Assembly: GCA_021442155.1 (NCBI GenBank)
Contig: CM038214.1
Span: forward strand, 49,730,703 to 49,794,702
Direction of reading: 5' to 3'
Source: Cymbidium sinense
Lineage: Eukaryota; Streptophyta; Magnoliopsida; Asparagales; Orchidaceae
DNA: 64,000 nt
The position numbers and the translations under genes were made by a program. Numbering within the stretch: the first letter of the stretch is position 1; every line of letters begins with the position of its first letter. Under the pieces are notes generated by a model. The model ran no database searches. It was given only the letters and a program-made list of their open reading frames with translations, and was not told where the DNA came from. This document shows, piece after piece, positions 36,661 through 48,731 of the stretch.

Positions 36661-37897
36661 GTATTAACAAGGGAATCAGTAGAGCCCTAACCAAGCTAGT
36701 TTCCTTACCAAAAAAAGGAGAAACCAGAATTGATACCCCAAAAAATTAAATTCTCAGCACTCCATTTGATGCTATAAATCTTTCTCCAAGCAGGAGAACA
36801 CAAATGAGGGAGGTGTTTGCCCTGAAAATATTTAGCATGCATAAACTTCAACTAATAGCTATCTTTATTTCTAAAGTTCCACCACAATTTATAGGAAAAA
36901 TAATTAATAAAATCCTCTAAGGTTTTGAAACCCAAAACACCTTCATTATCAGTACCACAAAAGTTATGCTAGCTAGCCCAATGAAATCATTGGGTAGATC
37001 TATTAGACCCCCAAAAAAATTATTAAAAGTCTATTAATCTTTTAAATAATATAACAAGTATGTACAATAGTAGACAAGAGATACATAGGCAAAGAGCAAA
37101 GAGTACTTTTGATCAGGATAACTCTAACACCAAAGGCGAGTAAATGAAATTCCCAAGAAGAAATTTTCTTATTAATTTTTTGATTAACTTCATCAAATAA
37201 AGAAGGTCTTTTCATGCCTCTTTATAAGGGAGTCCATAGGTATTTGATAGGGAGATTTTGATGAGAGAAGCCCATAATATTCCTGATAACATTGATCTTA
37301 GATAAGGAGATAGAAGAGCTAGTAATAAGATAACTTTATCATGATTAATATTCAAATACTCTCCCCTATAAAGTGATTTAAGAACTTACATAATTTTTTA
37401 ATGCAATGAGTTGAGGCATTACAAAATAAAATAAAATCATCAGCAAAACTAAGATGAGAAATGGAAAACCCATCGTGGTTACGAGAACATGTGAGGCATT
37501 CTCTTGAACATATGCTCAAGACATCTAGAGAGATATTCCACAATAATAAATAAAAGTACAGGAGATCACCTTGCCTTAACCCTAGAGGAGAAAAATCCAT
37601 TCACTTCACCATTAAAAGAATAAAAAAACCAAGATTTATCAATCCCATTCTTAATTAAAGTAACTTGATTAGAAAACCAAAATAAAGCTAGAATTTTATA
37701 AAGGAAAACCAATATTATCATAGGCTTTTGAAATGTCAAGCTTAAAAAAGGTTACCACCTTTTGGCATTTGAATCATGAATAATCTCTTGGGCTAATAGA
37801 ACATTATCAGTAATGGATCTCCCTTTAACAAAACCAATTTGATTGGGGGATATAATTTTAGGGAGCAAGATACTCAATCTTTTAGCAAAAACCTATT
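36660..37897 (-). pseudogene. LINE 1 ORF2, reverse transcriptase part, 5'-truncated
   Basis: Reading down from 37,897, the minus strand gives NRFLLKRLSILLPKI, SPNQIGFVKGRSITDN, then GLRQGDLLYFYLLL (37,590-37,550, family LRQGDPLSPYLF) and SHLSFADDFILFCNAS (37,460-37,420). FADD retains both catalytic aspartates. The RT start is missing because the element breaks at NRF. Stops and frame changes are frequent. It is related to LINE 2, which has the same SLLPKIISPNQ and SHLSF segments. Confidence 0.8.
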
Positions 37898-38430
37898 CAT
37901 TTGAGCATCTTCTCTCTCCTCTACAATTTTGGTGCTCTAGCAAATTTCATTTCCCTTACGGAGGTGCATCCCCTTTAGAGTTTTTCATGGCAAATCTGAC
38001 TATTGCTTCCAATTGGACAGGCTCGATGGCATTTAGCTGCTCGCACCATGCACCTCTGTTGATTATGGCTATAATTTCTACTTCCCCATGGGGAAATCCT
38101 ATTAATATGGCTGCTCTTGCTATGGATTTTGGCTCTATGGCATTTTCTGGCATGAATCCATCGCTGGCTTTGAAATCATTCAAGGATGTTCTTGCTGGTA
38201 AGGCTAATTGCGCTAGTGAGTCTCTTGACCTTATTTTGACTTTCTTTCAGGGTATGCCCATAATAATGTGTTCTGATCTAGTTGTGAAAAGGCTTGCGAA
38301 GCCATTTGAATTTATGTTGGTGGGTATGTTCGCTTTACGTCATCCTACTTTGGAGATTATTCATTCTTTGTTCCATTGCTTAAAGCTTTCTGGAATATTT
38401 TTAGCCGGATTGATTGATTACCGTCATTTA
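37898..38430 (+). pseudogene. LINE 1 ORF1 5' part, inverted relative to the rest of the element
   Basis: On the plus strand an open frame runs through MANLTIASNWTG (start 37,988) to KSFKDVLAGK, then MPIIMCSDLVVK, FEFMLVGMFALRHPTLE, LKLSGIFLAGLIDYRH, ending about 38,430 in telomere-like sequence. The same segments, KSFKDALSGK, MPAVMCSDLDVE, FEFSLVGIFSLRRPTL and LKLSGIFTIRLIDPRH, occur in LINE 2 ORF1 on the minus strand. This is the DUF4283-like N-terminal region of plant LINE ORF1, a nucleic-acid chaperone-like protein. About 90 bases of 5' UTR precede it at the junction. It has no stop for about 180 codons, the longest open frame of the window, but it is cut at both ends. Confidence 0.8.
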
Positions 38431-39064
38431 TTTTTTAGTTTAGGTTAAGGTTTACTTCTAGTTTATTTTATTTTATTTAGTTTTAGTTTAGGTTTAATTT
38501 ATTTTAGGTTTAGGTTTAGGTTTTACTTATTTTAGTTTAGTTTTAGGTTTATTTTATTTTTATTTTAGGTTTAGGTTTTTTTTTAAGTTTAAAGTTTAGG
38601 TTTTATTTATTATTTATTTTTAAGTTTATTGTCTAGGTTTAGTTTTTATTTAGTTTTTATTTTATTTTATTTTAGGTTTATTTTATTTTTATTTTAGGTT
38701 TAGTTTTATTTTATTTAGGTTTTCTATTTTTTTATTTAGTTTAGGTTTTTATTTATTTTATTTTAGATTAGATTATATTTTTTATTTTATTATCTTTTTA
38801 GGTTGAGGTTTAGGTTTAGGTTTAGGTTTAGGTTTTAGTTTATGTTTTTAATTTATTTTAGTGTAGGTTTATTTATTTATTTTATTTTTAAATTTTATTT
38901 AGTTTAGGTTTAGGCATTTAGCTTTTTAGGGTTTAGAGTTTACTGCTTAAGGTTTAGGGTTTAGGGTTTGGGGTTTAGGGTTTAGGGTTTAGGGTTTAGG
39001 TTTTAGGTTTAGGGTTTAAGTTTTAGTTTAAGGATTAGGGTTGAGGATTTTAGTTTTATTTTTT
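38431..39064 (+). repeat. telomere-like and TTTATTTTAG-rich module
   Basis: TTTATTTTA/AGGTTTAGG-rich to about 38,920, then TTTAGGG units. Its left edge abuts the inverted end of LINE 1. No gene is seen. Confidence 0.85.
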
Positions 39065-39543
39065 AAGAGAGAACAAATTCAAATTCAACATTTCTTCTTT
39101 TTGATTTCATCAACCAAGTAGCACCCTAAATTTTCTAAGACACACGTGATGATATAGATCAAAAATGAGTACCCATAGAGAAAATCAAAAACCCTAGATA
39201 AGTTGAACCATCTCTACTATATAGACAGTTCCATAAGCAGCAGATCAGATCAACCATTTTTTTGTTTCTCTAGTTCCCATCAGAACCACCGCCACCTCTT
39301 GAGTAGCGGGATCCGCCATCATATCTCTGATCACTCCCTCCGCCACCACCATGGATGTAGCCTCCATCGTTCCTCCCACCTCCACAACCACCACTGCTCT
39401 GACCACCACCTCCATATCCACCAGCACCTCCAGATCCCCCACTATCATTACGGTAATCACCACCTCCGCCTTCTCCTCCACCGCCAGATCTAGACTGAGC
39501 CTAGTTTATGGTGATGTTCCTGCGGTCAAGGTTGAGCCCATTC
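39065..39543 (-). pseudogene. GRP retro-pseudogene copy 3
   Basis: Same structure and shared TAG (39,499-39,501). The 5' junction reads AAGAATGGGCTCAACCTTGA on the minus strand, so the NGQNLDGRN segment is slightly altered. The Gly-rich tail is comparatively well kept, with GGSDGN before the stop. An Ala/Val-rich minus-strand frame and a His-rich plus-strand frame overlap it as shadows. Confidence 0.8.
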
Positions 39544-41577
39544 TTAGGGTTTAGAGCTAGTTTTGGGTCTAGGGTTTATGGTTAGTTTAGGGTTTAGGGT
39601 TTTGGATTAGGGTTTAGGAGGTTTTTTGGATTAGTTTAGGGTTTAGTTTGATTTAGGGTTTTAATATTGTAAGTTTTAAGGTTTAGTTTAGATTTAGTTT
39701 AGGTTTTATAGTTTAGGGTTTAGTTTAGTTTTAGGTTTATAGGTTTTAGGTTAATGGTTTTAGGAGTTTTATTTTAGGGTTATAGGGTTTTAGGAGGTTT
39801 AGGGTTTAGGAGTTTAGGAGTTTAAGTTTAGGGTTTAGGGTTTGGGGTTTAGGGTTTAGGGTTAGTTTTAGGATTTAGGGGTTTTTTTTTATAAATTAAT
39901 GATTATCAATAGATTTAGGTTTACTTAGTTAATTTAGTTTATTTTTTATGTAATTGAGTTTATTTTATTATTTTATTTAAGTTTATTTTTATCTAGTTTA
40001 GTTTCTTTATTTTAAGTTTATTTATTTAGTTTAGGTTTTTTATTTTAGTTTATTTTTTTAGGTTTAGGTTTATTTTTTAGTTGAGTTTTATTTTTATTTT
40101 CTTTAAGGTTTAGGTTTTATTTTTTATTTTTAGGTTTTAGTTTAGGTTTTTATTTTATTTTATTTTGGTTTAGGTTTTAGGTTTTTATTTTAGGTTTATT
40201 TTTAGGTTTTAGTTTTTATTTTAGGTTTAGGTTTAGTTTTAGATTTTATTTATTTTAGTTTAGTTTATTTTAGTTTTGGTTTAGGTTTATTTTATTTTTT
40301 TATTTTATTTTTATTTTACGTTTAAGTTTTTTTAGTTTAGGGTTTAGGTTTTATTATTATTATTTTTTAGGTTTTATTTTTAAGTTTATTTTATAGGTTT
40401 AAATTTTTATTTAATTTTTAGTTTATTTTTGGTTTATTATATTTTTATTTTATGTTTAGTTTTTATTTTATTTAGGTTTTTTATTCTTAGGTTTATTTTA
40501 TTTTATTTATTTAGTTTAGGTTTTTATTTATTTTATTTTAGTTTATTTTTAAGTTTAGGTTTAGGTTTTTATTTTTATTTATTTTATTTTATTTTATTTA
40601 TTTAGGTGTAGGTTTCTTTATTTTATCATTAGGTTTTATTTAGTTTAGGTTTAGGTTTTTAGGTTTTTAAAGTTTACGGTTTAGGGTCTAGGGTTTAGGA
40701 TTTATGATTTTAGGGTTTAGGGTTTTAGTGTTTAAGGTTTAGGGTTAGGGTTTAGGGTTTAGGGTTTAGGATTTTGTGTTTAGGCTTTAGGGTTTATGGT
40801 TTTAGGTTTAAGTTTAGACTTTGGTTTAAGTTTAGGTTTAGTTAGGTTTAGGTTGTTTAGGTTTATGGTTTAGGGTTTAGGATTTAATGTTTAAAACTTT
40901 AGGGTTTAGGTGAGTTTAAGTTTAGAGTTTAGTTTAAGGTTTTAGGTTTAGGTTTATGATTTTTTAGGGTTTTAGGTTTATAGTTTAAGTTTAGGGTTTA
41001 GAGTTTAGGATTTAGGTTTATTTAGGGTTTTAGTTGTATTAGTTTAGGATTTAGGGTTAGTTTTTGGGTTTAGGGTTTAAAATTTAGGTTCTGATTTAGG
41101 GTTTAGGTTTTAGGTTTTTTTTTTTTAAATTAAGTAAACGAGCAGGTTTAGGTTTATTTAGTTTATTTAGTCTTATTTATTTATTTTAGTTTATTTATTT
41201 ATTTATTTTTATTTTTATTTAGTTTAATTTATTTATTTTAGGTTTATTTAATTTAGTTTTGGTTTTTTATTTTAATTTATTTTTTTAGGTTTAGGTTTAG
41301 GTTTAGGTTTATTTTTTAGTTGAGTTTTATTTTTATTTTATTATTTATGTTTAGGTTTTATTTTTTATTTTACGGTTTAGGTTTAAATTTTTATTATATT
41401 TATTTTAGGTTTAGGTTTTAGGTTTTTATTTTAGGTTCTTTTTTAGGTTTTATTTTTTTAGTTTAGGTGTAGGTTTATTTTTAATTTATTTTATTTTATT
41501 TAGTTTAGGTTTAGGTTTAGTTTATTTTAGGTTTAGGTTTCAGTTTTATTTATTTTAGTTTAGTTTATTTTAATTTA
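39544..41577 (+). repeat. telomere-like modules with anchor motif
   Basis: Alternating TTTAGGG-rich and TTTATTTTAG-rich stretches. The anchor AAATTAAGTAAACG, followed by GGTTTAGGTTTATTTAG, starts at 41,127. No gene is seen. Confidence 0.85.
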
Positions 41578-41812
41578 TGAGTCATCTAGACACTAAGACT
41601 TCTCTAGTCATAAGACACTTTTAGTGATTAGGTGAATACTTAACCTAAGCCTAGAGACTTAGAAGAGTTAATCATAGGATTAGGCCATGCCTTAGGGACC
41701 TAGGAAAATAACCTATAATGTAGCCTAAATCCAATCCATGTACTCCTTCTTAAATTCAATTCAAATCCAAATTTCCAACAAAACCTCAAACTTAGGTTTT
41801 TTACATTTAGTT
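41578..41812 (+). repeat. fragment of the LTR-like block in the telomere-like zone
   Basis: This is the only non-telomeric patch here. Its reverse complement contains CCTAAGGCATGGCCTAATCC, then AACTCTTCTAAGTCTCTAGG, CACCTAATCACTA and GTGTCTTATGACTAGAGAAG. These match 26,565-26,660 of the right LTR-like block in the same order. The fragment is therefore inverted relative to that block. A solo or truncated LTR, or transfer by recombination, would explain it. Confidence 0.75.
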
Positions 41813-44147
41813 TCTATTTTATTTAGGTTTTTATTCTTAGGTTTATTTTATTTTTTAATGTAGTTTAGAGTTTTATTTATTTTATTTTTTGATTTAGGAT
41901 TAGTTTTTAGTATATGTTTTTATTATATTTTATTTTATTTAGGTTTAGGTTTATTTATTTATTTTATTATTTTATTTTATTTAGTTTATGTTTAAGTTTT
42001 TAAGTTTTTAAGTTTTTAGGGCATAGTGTTTAAGGTTTAGGATTAGGGTTAAGGGTTTAGGGTTTACGGTTTAGTGTTTAGGCTTTAAGGTTTGGGGTTT
42101 TGAGGGTTTAGGGTTTAGGGTTAGGGCTTAGTTAGTTTAGGGTTTAGGGTTTATTTAGGGATTATGGTTTTTAGAATTTAGGGTTTAGGGTTAGTTTAAG
42201 ATTTAGGGTTTAGGGTTTTAGGGTTTAGGGTTTAGGGTTTACTGTTTAGGGTTTATGGTTTAGGGTTTTTAGGGTTTAGGGATTAGGGTTTAGGGTTATA
42301 GGTTTAGGGTTTAGGGATAGTTTTAGGGTTTAGGGAATAGGGTTTAGGTTTTAGGGTTTAGTATTTATGGTTTAGGGTATATGTTTTTTTTTTAAATTAA
42401 GTAAACGGGTGGGTTTAGGTTTATTTACTTTATTTTTTTATTTATTTTAGTTTAATTTATTTTTTATTTTTATTTAGGTTTATTTTTTATTTTTATTTAG
42501 TTTAGTTTATTTATTTTTGTTTAGGTTTTTTTATTTTAGTTTGTTTTTTAGGTTTAGGTTTATGTTTATGCTTATTTTTACTTTCATTTTATTTTTATTT
42601 TATTTTTTAGGTTTATGTTTTATTTTTTTTATTTTTAGGTTTAGGTTTTTATTTTGTTTTTTTAGGTTTTTCTTTTAGGTTTTTATTTTAGGTTTAATTT
42701 TAGGTTTTATTTTTTAGTAGGTTTAGGTTTTTTTTAGTTTATTTTATTTTATTTAGTTTAAGGTTTTGGTTTAGTTTATTTTAGGTTTATGTTTAAGTTT
42801 TATTTATTTTAGTTTAGTTTATTTTAGTTTAGGTTTAGGCTTATTTTATTTTGTTTATTTTAGGTTTGGGTTTTTTGTTTAGGGTTTAGGTTTTAGTTTT
42901 AATTTATTTTTAGGTTTAGGTTATTATTTAGATTTTATTTTATTTAGGTTTTTTATTTTTAGGTTAATTATATTTTTTGTTTATTTTAGGATTTTATTTA
43001 TTTTATTTTAGTTTAGTTTTTATTTTTTATTATATTTTTATTTTTTTATTTAGGATTAGGTTTAGGTTTTTATTTTATTTTATTTAGGTTTAGGTTTTTC
43101 ATTTATTTTATTTTTAGGTTTTATTTAGTTTAGGTTTAGGTTTTTAGGTGTGTAGGGTTTAAGGTATAGGGTTTAAGGTTTAGGGTTTGGGGTTTTGGGT
43201 TTAGGGTTTAAGTTTGTAGGTTTTAGGGCTTAGGGTTTAGGGTTTAGGATTTAGGGTTGTAGGTTTAGGTTTTAGGATTTAGGGTTTAGAGTTAGGGTTT
43301 TTTTATTAATTTTTTTTATAAATTAAGTAAGATCGTACGTTTAGGTTTATTTAGTTTATTTTTTATTTTTTTACATTATTTTAATTTTAATTTTTATTTA
43401 GTTTAGTTTATTTATTTAGGTTTATTTATTTTAGTTTACTTTTATTTATTTATTTTTTAGATTTAAGTTTATGTTTAAGTTTATTTTTTAGTTTAGTGTT
43501 ATTTTTACTTTATTTTTAGGTTTAAGTTTTATTTTTTATTTTTAGGTTTAGGTATAGGCTTTATTTTTTTAGGTTTTTTTAAGGTTTATTTTTAGATTTT
43601 ATTTTTTAGTTTAAGTTTAGGCTTTTTTAAGTTTATTTTATTTTATTTAGGGGTTATGTTTAGGTTTAGATTTAGTTTATTTTAGGTTTAAGTTTAGGTT
43701 TTATTTATTTTAGTTTAGTTTATTTTAGTTTAGGTTTAGGTTTATTTTATTTTTATTTTAGGTTTAGGTTTTTTTTGTTTAGGGTTTAGGTTTTATTTTT
43801 TATTTAGTTTTTAGATTTTATTTTTATGTTTATTTTTTAGGTTTCATTTTTATTTTATTTTATTTTAGGTTTATTTTATTTTTATTTTTATTTTAGTTTT
43901 TATTTTATTTATGTTTTTTTATTTTTTAAGTTTATTTTAAGTTTTTCTTTATTTTATTTTAGTATTGTTTTTATTTTTTGCTTTATTTTCTTTTTAGGTT
44001 TAGGTTTAGGTTTAGGTTTAGGTTAGGTTTTAGTTTAGGTTTTATTTTATTTTGGTTTAGGTTTTATTTAGTTTAAGATTAGGTCGTTAGCTTTTTAGGG
44101 TTTGGGGTTTACGATTTATGGTTTAGGGTTATTTGAGAGTTTAGGGT
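41813..44147 (+). repeat. telomere-like modules with anchor motifs
   Basis: The anchor AAATTAAGTAAACGGG lies at 42,394 and a variant, AATTAAGTAAGATCG, at 43,321. Each is preceded by TTTAGGG units and followed by about 0.5-0.7 kb of TTTATTTTAG-rich sequence. The stretch ends at the LINE 2 A-tail. No gene is seen. Confidence 0.85.
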
Positions 44148-44159
44148 TTTTTTTTTTTT

Positions 44160-47100
44160 GGAAAACCCCATATAGGATGAATTTTATTGCCACATAAGAG
44201 GGTTATAAGATCCTTAAAGGGGATAAACTCCTATTTGGTCAAGAGATCGACTAGAGTAAATCCCTATCTAAGTACAATCAAAAGCAAAATAAAAGAGTAA
44301 AGGAAAGAAAAGATACAAATTGATTAACATAGATAAGATGGATAGATTAGTCGAAACTCTTGGGATGAGAGAGTGCATGACTAGGGAGCAAATCTGAGAG
44401 AGAAAAAAAGAAGTGCACACAAAATTGTAGAAAGATAGAAATTAGAGTTAAAGTAATCTGAGACAAAATGAAAATTGAAAGTAGCATAAACTGAGAAAGA
44501 TTATAAAGTAATGTGATAGAGAAGGCTCAAGCTCAGTCACATCAAATTGGGACAGATGCAAATATGAGCATCCAAACTTCAGCGGAAAGGTTACAACACA
44601 AGAGCTACTACCAAACCAAAAGGGTGAAATCATCACGACCATCATAGCCAATAAACACAGGAAGATAGCCACCATTTGTTGAAAGTCTTTTGAGCCCTAA
44701 TACACAAAGCAAAAATATATACATGATAGAAAAGGATACATCGAAGAACAGAATGTGTAATGGGATCCCATGCAGAATAAATATCATCAATATAGTCACC
44801 ATGGCATGAGAAACCCTACACATGAAAATGAACTTCCAGATCCACCTTATTTTTAACCAGAGGCAATGGTTTAATTAGACCAGCATGAAAACCCACCACA
44901 GGAAAGCAACATAAAGGGTCAGGCAGAGGTAAGAAGCAATACACAACTAGTTGAAAAGCCTGCTGAAATCTAGCAAGGCAAATTAATAAGCATGTAAATA
45001 ACTCCAACCCAAACATATAGGACATATATGAAGTTAATAACCAGCAAGTGTATAGCAAAATAGCATAACCCAAACTCAAATTACAACAGGAAATGCAGAA
45101 GTTTAACAGAGATAAGATGAGAATGCAACAAAAGATTAGGTGGACCAGAAGGCACATATAATAAGCTGCTCTGCACCACAAACAGCTCCAAATTAAGACA
45201 ATCAGAGAGACAACCAAGCTGGACATAAAACTTGATAATCTGATTCAAATAACCAAGACGACAAAAAAAAAATAGCAAGCGCCATAAAACCACCCATTAA
45301 TAGGTGCATAAGGTAACATCCAAGTAGGCAATAGCATAAGCAGTGATTTTACACAATTGGGAAGGTGAGGATAGCAAAATCAGAAAAATAACCCCAAAAG
45401 CATCCTCGAACATGATAGACAACCCGGTGCGGTTCTTTGGGCATAAATAATCAGTTCACCAACAAGACAACAATTAATAGCAAGCAGGCCATAAAGCCAC
45501 CCATTCAGAATAGACAGTGCATAAGTTAATTTTCAAGTAGGTTATAGCATAATCACAGTGATCTGGACAAGTCTAACTGAACCAAAATGGAAAAAATAAC
45601 AACATTTTAGATATTCCACAAACATGTGGTGATCAGCTGCAGCTCGGATGCAAACAGCAAAATCAAGCAGAAAAATAAAAGCCAACAAATAGCTAACAAC
45701 CCAGAGGAAGTCTGCAGGACATAAGATCTAAAATTCCAACAGCCAATAATTAAAACAACAATACAAATATTGCACCCACCATAAGATAAGACAATAACCC
45801 CAAAAGCAGCCTGCTAGACATAAGACCCAAAAATCCAACAGCCAATAATTAAAACATCATAACATTTATTGCACCCACCAAAAGATAAACCAGTAAAAAA
45901 TAGTGGAACAGCATAGAGTCAAAAGTGGTTCAAAGGAAAGCCATCTTTGAAATCCTTCAAGACACACAAAAGTAGACCAGCAGTTAAGCCCACAACATCA
46001 GTAAAAATAGGCTAGAAGGAAATCAAGAAGTAATTCCAATCCTGTAAAGAATAAGTTATAGTAGCATATTGGTTTCTCTCCTTGGTTATGGAGGTGAGGT
46101 TAGGGAGCATAAGAGGGGCCACATCCATAATAAAGGGAGAAAAATAGATAAATTAGGGCTGTCATGAAGCTATAAAAATATAGCAATTAAATATTGATCT
46201 GATAGTCATGAGCCCCAAAATAGATTTCAAAAAGGAAAAGAGACAAAAACACAACCATATAATGGAAAATAGATACATTAGGACCCTTAACAAAATATTG
46301 ATGACAAGAATTAAATCCTTGATCGAAAGTAGAAGCAGTAAAGCATAAGGTAATACATATCCCGAAGTGAAACACCTTACCATTAGTGGAAACCATGAAG
46401 CAAGACCCCAAAAATGTTAGGGTAATTAATCCAATTGCAGATGCCACATAGATCAACAATTAACCAGAAAGGGTTATCAGGAAGATGCAAAAAAAACCTC
46501 AGAGGAAGCCTGCTGGACATAAGGTCCAAAATTCTAACAGCCAACAAATAAAATAACAATACAATTATTGCACCCACCATAGGAAAAGCCAATAAAAATA
46601 ATGATGCAACATAGACACAAAAGGGGTTCAAAAGGAAGCCATCAATGAAATCCTTCAAGACAAAGGAGAGCAGGCTAGCAGCTAAACTAACATCCTCAGT
46701 AAAAGCAGACTGGAATTAAATCATTAAGTAAGTCCAATCCTGCAAAGAGATAATAATAATAATAAGGGTATTGTAGTTTCTCTCCTTACAGGTTGGGAAG
46801 GTGAGGTTAGCAAAAGCAATCAGAAAACCAACCCCAAAAGTAGCCTGCAGGACATAAGACCGAAAAAGCCAGCATCCAATAATTAAAATAGCAAAACATA
46901 TATTGCACCCAACATAGGAAAATCTAGTAAAAAGTAGTGGAACAACATAGAGTCGAGAATGGTTCAAAGGAAAGCCATCTTTGAAATCCATCAAGACACT
47001 AAAAAGCACTAGCTAATCCCACAACATCGGTAAAATAAGTGGATGGAAATCAAGAAGTAATTCCAATCGACCATTAGTGGAAACAGTGAAGCGATAAGAC

Positions 47101-47510
47101 CCCAAATAAGGTTAGGGTAATTAAACCAACAGCAGATGCCACAATGATCAGCAAATAACCAGAAAGAGGTATCAGGAAGATGCATCAGCAAAATCTAGAG
47201 AAATAACAACACAAAATAGAAGTTGATCATGCAGTTAAACAGGTAATATAACAGGACAAACCAATAGGATGGATTAATTTCTAAGGTAAGGGATTCCAGT
47301 ATTGTCCAAATTAACCAAACCACACAAATATTTAGGAAGTGTAAGATGATCAAAGAATTTTATGCCATCTAATCTAGCACCCAGATTGGCAAGGTAAGCA
47401 CATGCATTACCCTCATGCCATACATTAGTGACTTTAAAATAGAGTTGAGAAAGGAGAGCTCTAGTCTACTTGAGAAGATAGTATAATTTTATATTTCCCA
47501 TTTTGGTGGA
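44160..47510 (-). repeat. LINE 2 3' untranslated part with internal repeats
   Basis: A module beginning near 'GCCTGC[A/T]GGACATAAGA' and 'CAGCCAATAATTAAAA', then 'ATTGCACCCACCATA', recurs at about 45,705, 45,810, 46,505 and 46,840. A second module ('CATTAGTGGAAAC..ATGAAGC..GACCCC' with 'GATGCCACA' and 'ATCAGGAAGATGCA') recurs at 46,380-46,490 and 47,070-47,180. A third ('GTTTCTCTCCTTxxxGGTTxxGxAGGTGAGGTTAG') recurs at 46,072 and 46,781. Spacings are about 700 and 340 bases. Minus-strand hydrophobic frames here reflect A-rich composition and are not genes. Confidence 0.7.
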
Positions 47511-47542
47511 AGTCAAAAGATCAATCGACAAGGGCATCCACC

Positions 47543-47755
47543 TTAAATATTGATTACCTTTTGAAGACAAATCTCAATTGCTTTGTAAACTACCATTAGC
47601 TCAGCAAAAGGAACAGAGCAAGTATTAATGGGGTAAGCAAATGTACATAGGACTTTACCATTAAGGTTTCTAAAAATGCCACCACAGGTAGAAGCATTTT
47701 GAGAGACAAAGCCATCAGTGTTAATTTTAATAGTATTAGCATGAGGTTTTACCAA
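47543..47755 (-). pseudogene. LINE 2 ORF2, RNase H domain
   Basis: The frame reads KPHANTIKINTDGFVSQNAS, then CGGIFRNLNGKVLCTFAYPI and PFAELMVVYKAIEI. These match the plant LINE RNase H. The Asp of NTDG and the Glu of FAEL are kept, while the usual RD after GGIxR is RN. The frame ends early after KVINI, so the last catalytic residues are missing. Confidence 0.8.
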
Positions 47756-48168
47756 TAAATAATCTTGTCATCTTTACAGTTGGGTAGATCCGGCAAGTTA
47801 AAACCCAATTTATTGGCCACAACTTTACAGCCTTTGAATTGATTGTAATTAATTAAATTAACATTAAACAAGTCACGGATTTTATTTTTAATTCTAGCAA
47901 TTATCCTCATGTGGTTCATAGGAATCCCACGATATTTTACATCATTTCTGTCCATCCATATGAACCAAATAAGAGTGATAGCAGTTATGAGTTTAATGTT
48001 GCCTTTAATAGTGTTTTCAAAATAAACTTCAACAAGTTGGTAAAGAGTTAAGGAGCCATTGAATTTGACAATATTAAAGAGATCATCATACCAAATCCAA
48101 AGTTTGTAAGCAATGGCTCCGTTCACAAATACATGATTCACATTCTCAATGTGAAAGCGTGATAACAT
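47749..48168 (-). pseudogene. LINE 2 ORF2, zinc-binding region
   Basis: A 139-codon open stretch begins MLSRFHIENVNHVFVNGAIA, then YKLWIWYDDLF and IWFIWMDRNDVKYRGIPMN, matching the zf-RVT linker in which a CxxC..ExxxHLFxxCxxAxxVW segment is followed by WxxWxxRNxxKH. The Cys residues have mostly decayed. It corresponds to LINE 1 at 36,356-35,968, which shares IWMDKNDSKHCNIPMNYN. Confidence 0.75.
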
Positions 48169-48731
48169 TTTGAAGGTAAGTAAAACCTTTACCCCACATC
48201 AAGGAGTCAATAGGAAGAAGTTTTCAAAATACAGTTAGAGCAGAAGAAATAAAAGAATAGTGTTATTCCAAAGTTTGAAAAACACATTGGAGAAATCATG
48301 AGCTTCTTTAATATGATCCAAACATTTTTAAGGTTGAAATCACCATTTTGAGAAAGCTTAAAAAGGATCTGATCATGATTGCTAGGAGTGATAGGAATAG
48401 TAAAGCTTATTTAAAAGAGAGAAATGAATAGAATCAGTAAGCTTACTATTGTTACACATATTAATCTACCAGAAAGAGTTCAGTTTAATAGTAGCAGTGG
48501 AGTGGGTAGAAAGTAAATCATCAATAGACCCACCTCCAGTCCAGTTATCTTGCCAAAAGAAATAGTTTCTAGAGTTAATCCCCCAAGATATTAATGATTC
48601 GACTTCCCATTTGATGGAACAAAGTCATTTCCAGATAGGAGAGTCTCCCGCTTTATAGGGGCAAATGAGAGGGTGTTTACCCTGGCAGTATTTGACAGTC
48701 ATGATATTAGCCCAAAGACTATTGTTGGTCC

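Larger units (their letters stand above)
33125..38430 (-). mobile_element. LINE 1: truncated LINE with inverted 5' segment
   Basis: The 3' end is a T-run (33,125-33,130 on the plus strand, a short A-tail on the sense strand) joined to TTTAGGG sequence. A non-coding 3' part of about 2.4 kb is followed, going upstream, by RNase H, a zinc-binding region and RT remnants up to about 37,897. Beyond that point the sequence switches to the plus strand, where the 5' UTR and start of ORF1 run from about 37,898 to 38,430. The missing middle comprises most of ORF1, the endonuclease and the first part of RT. Flanks are telomere-like, so target-site duplications cannot be recognised. Confidence 0.85.

Noticed and set aside
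39203..39554. His/Ser-rich plus-strand frames over GRP copies (also 32,775-33,111, 58,304-58,597 and 62,850-63,119)
   Set aside because: Antisense of the GGT/GGA-rich GRP tail; the sense strand explains them fully.
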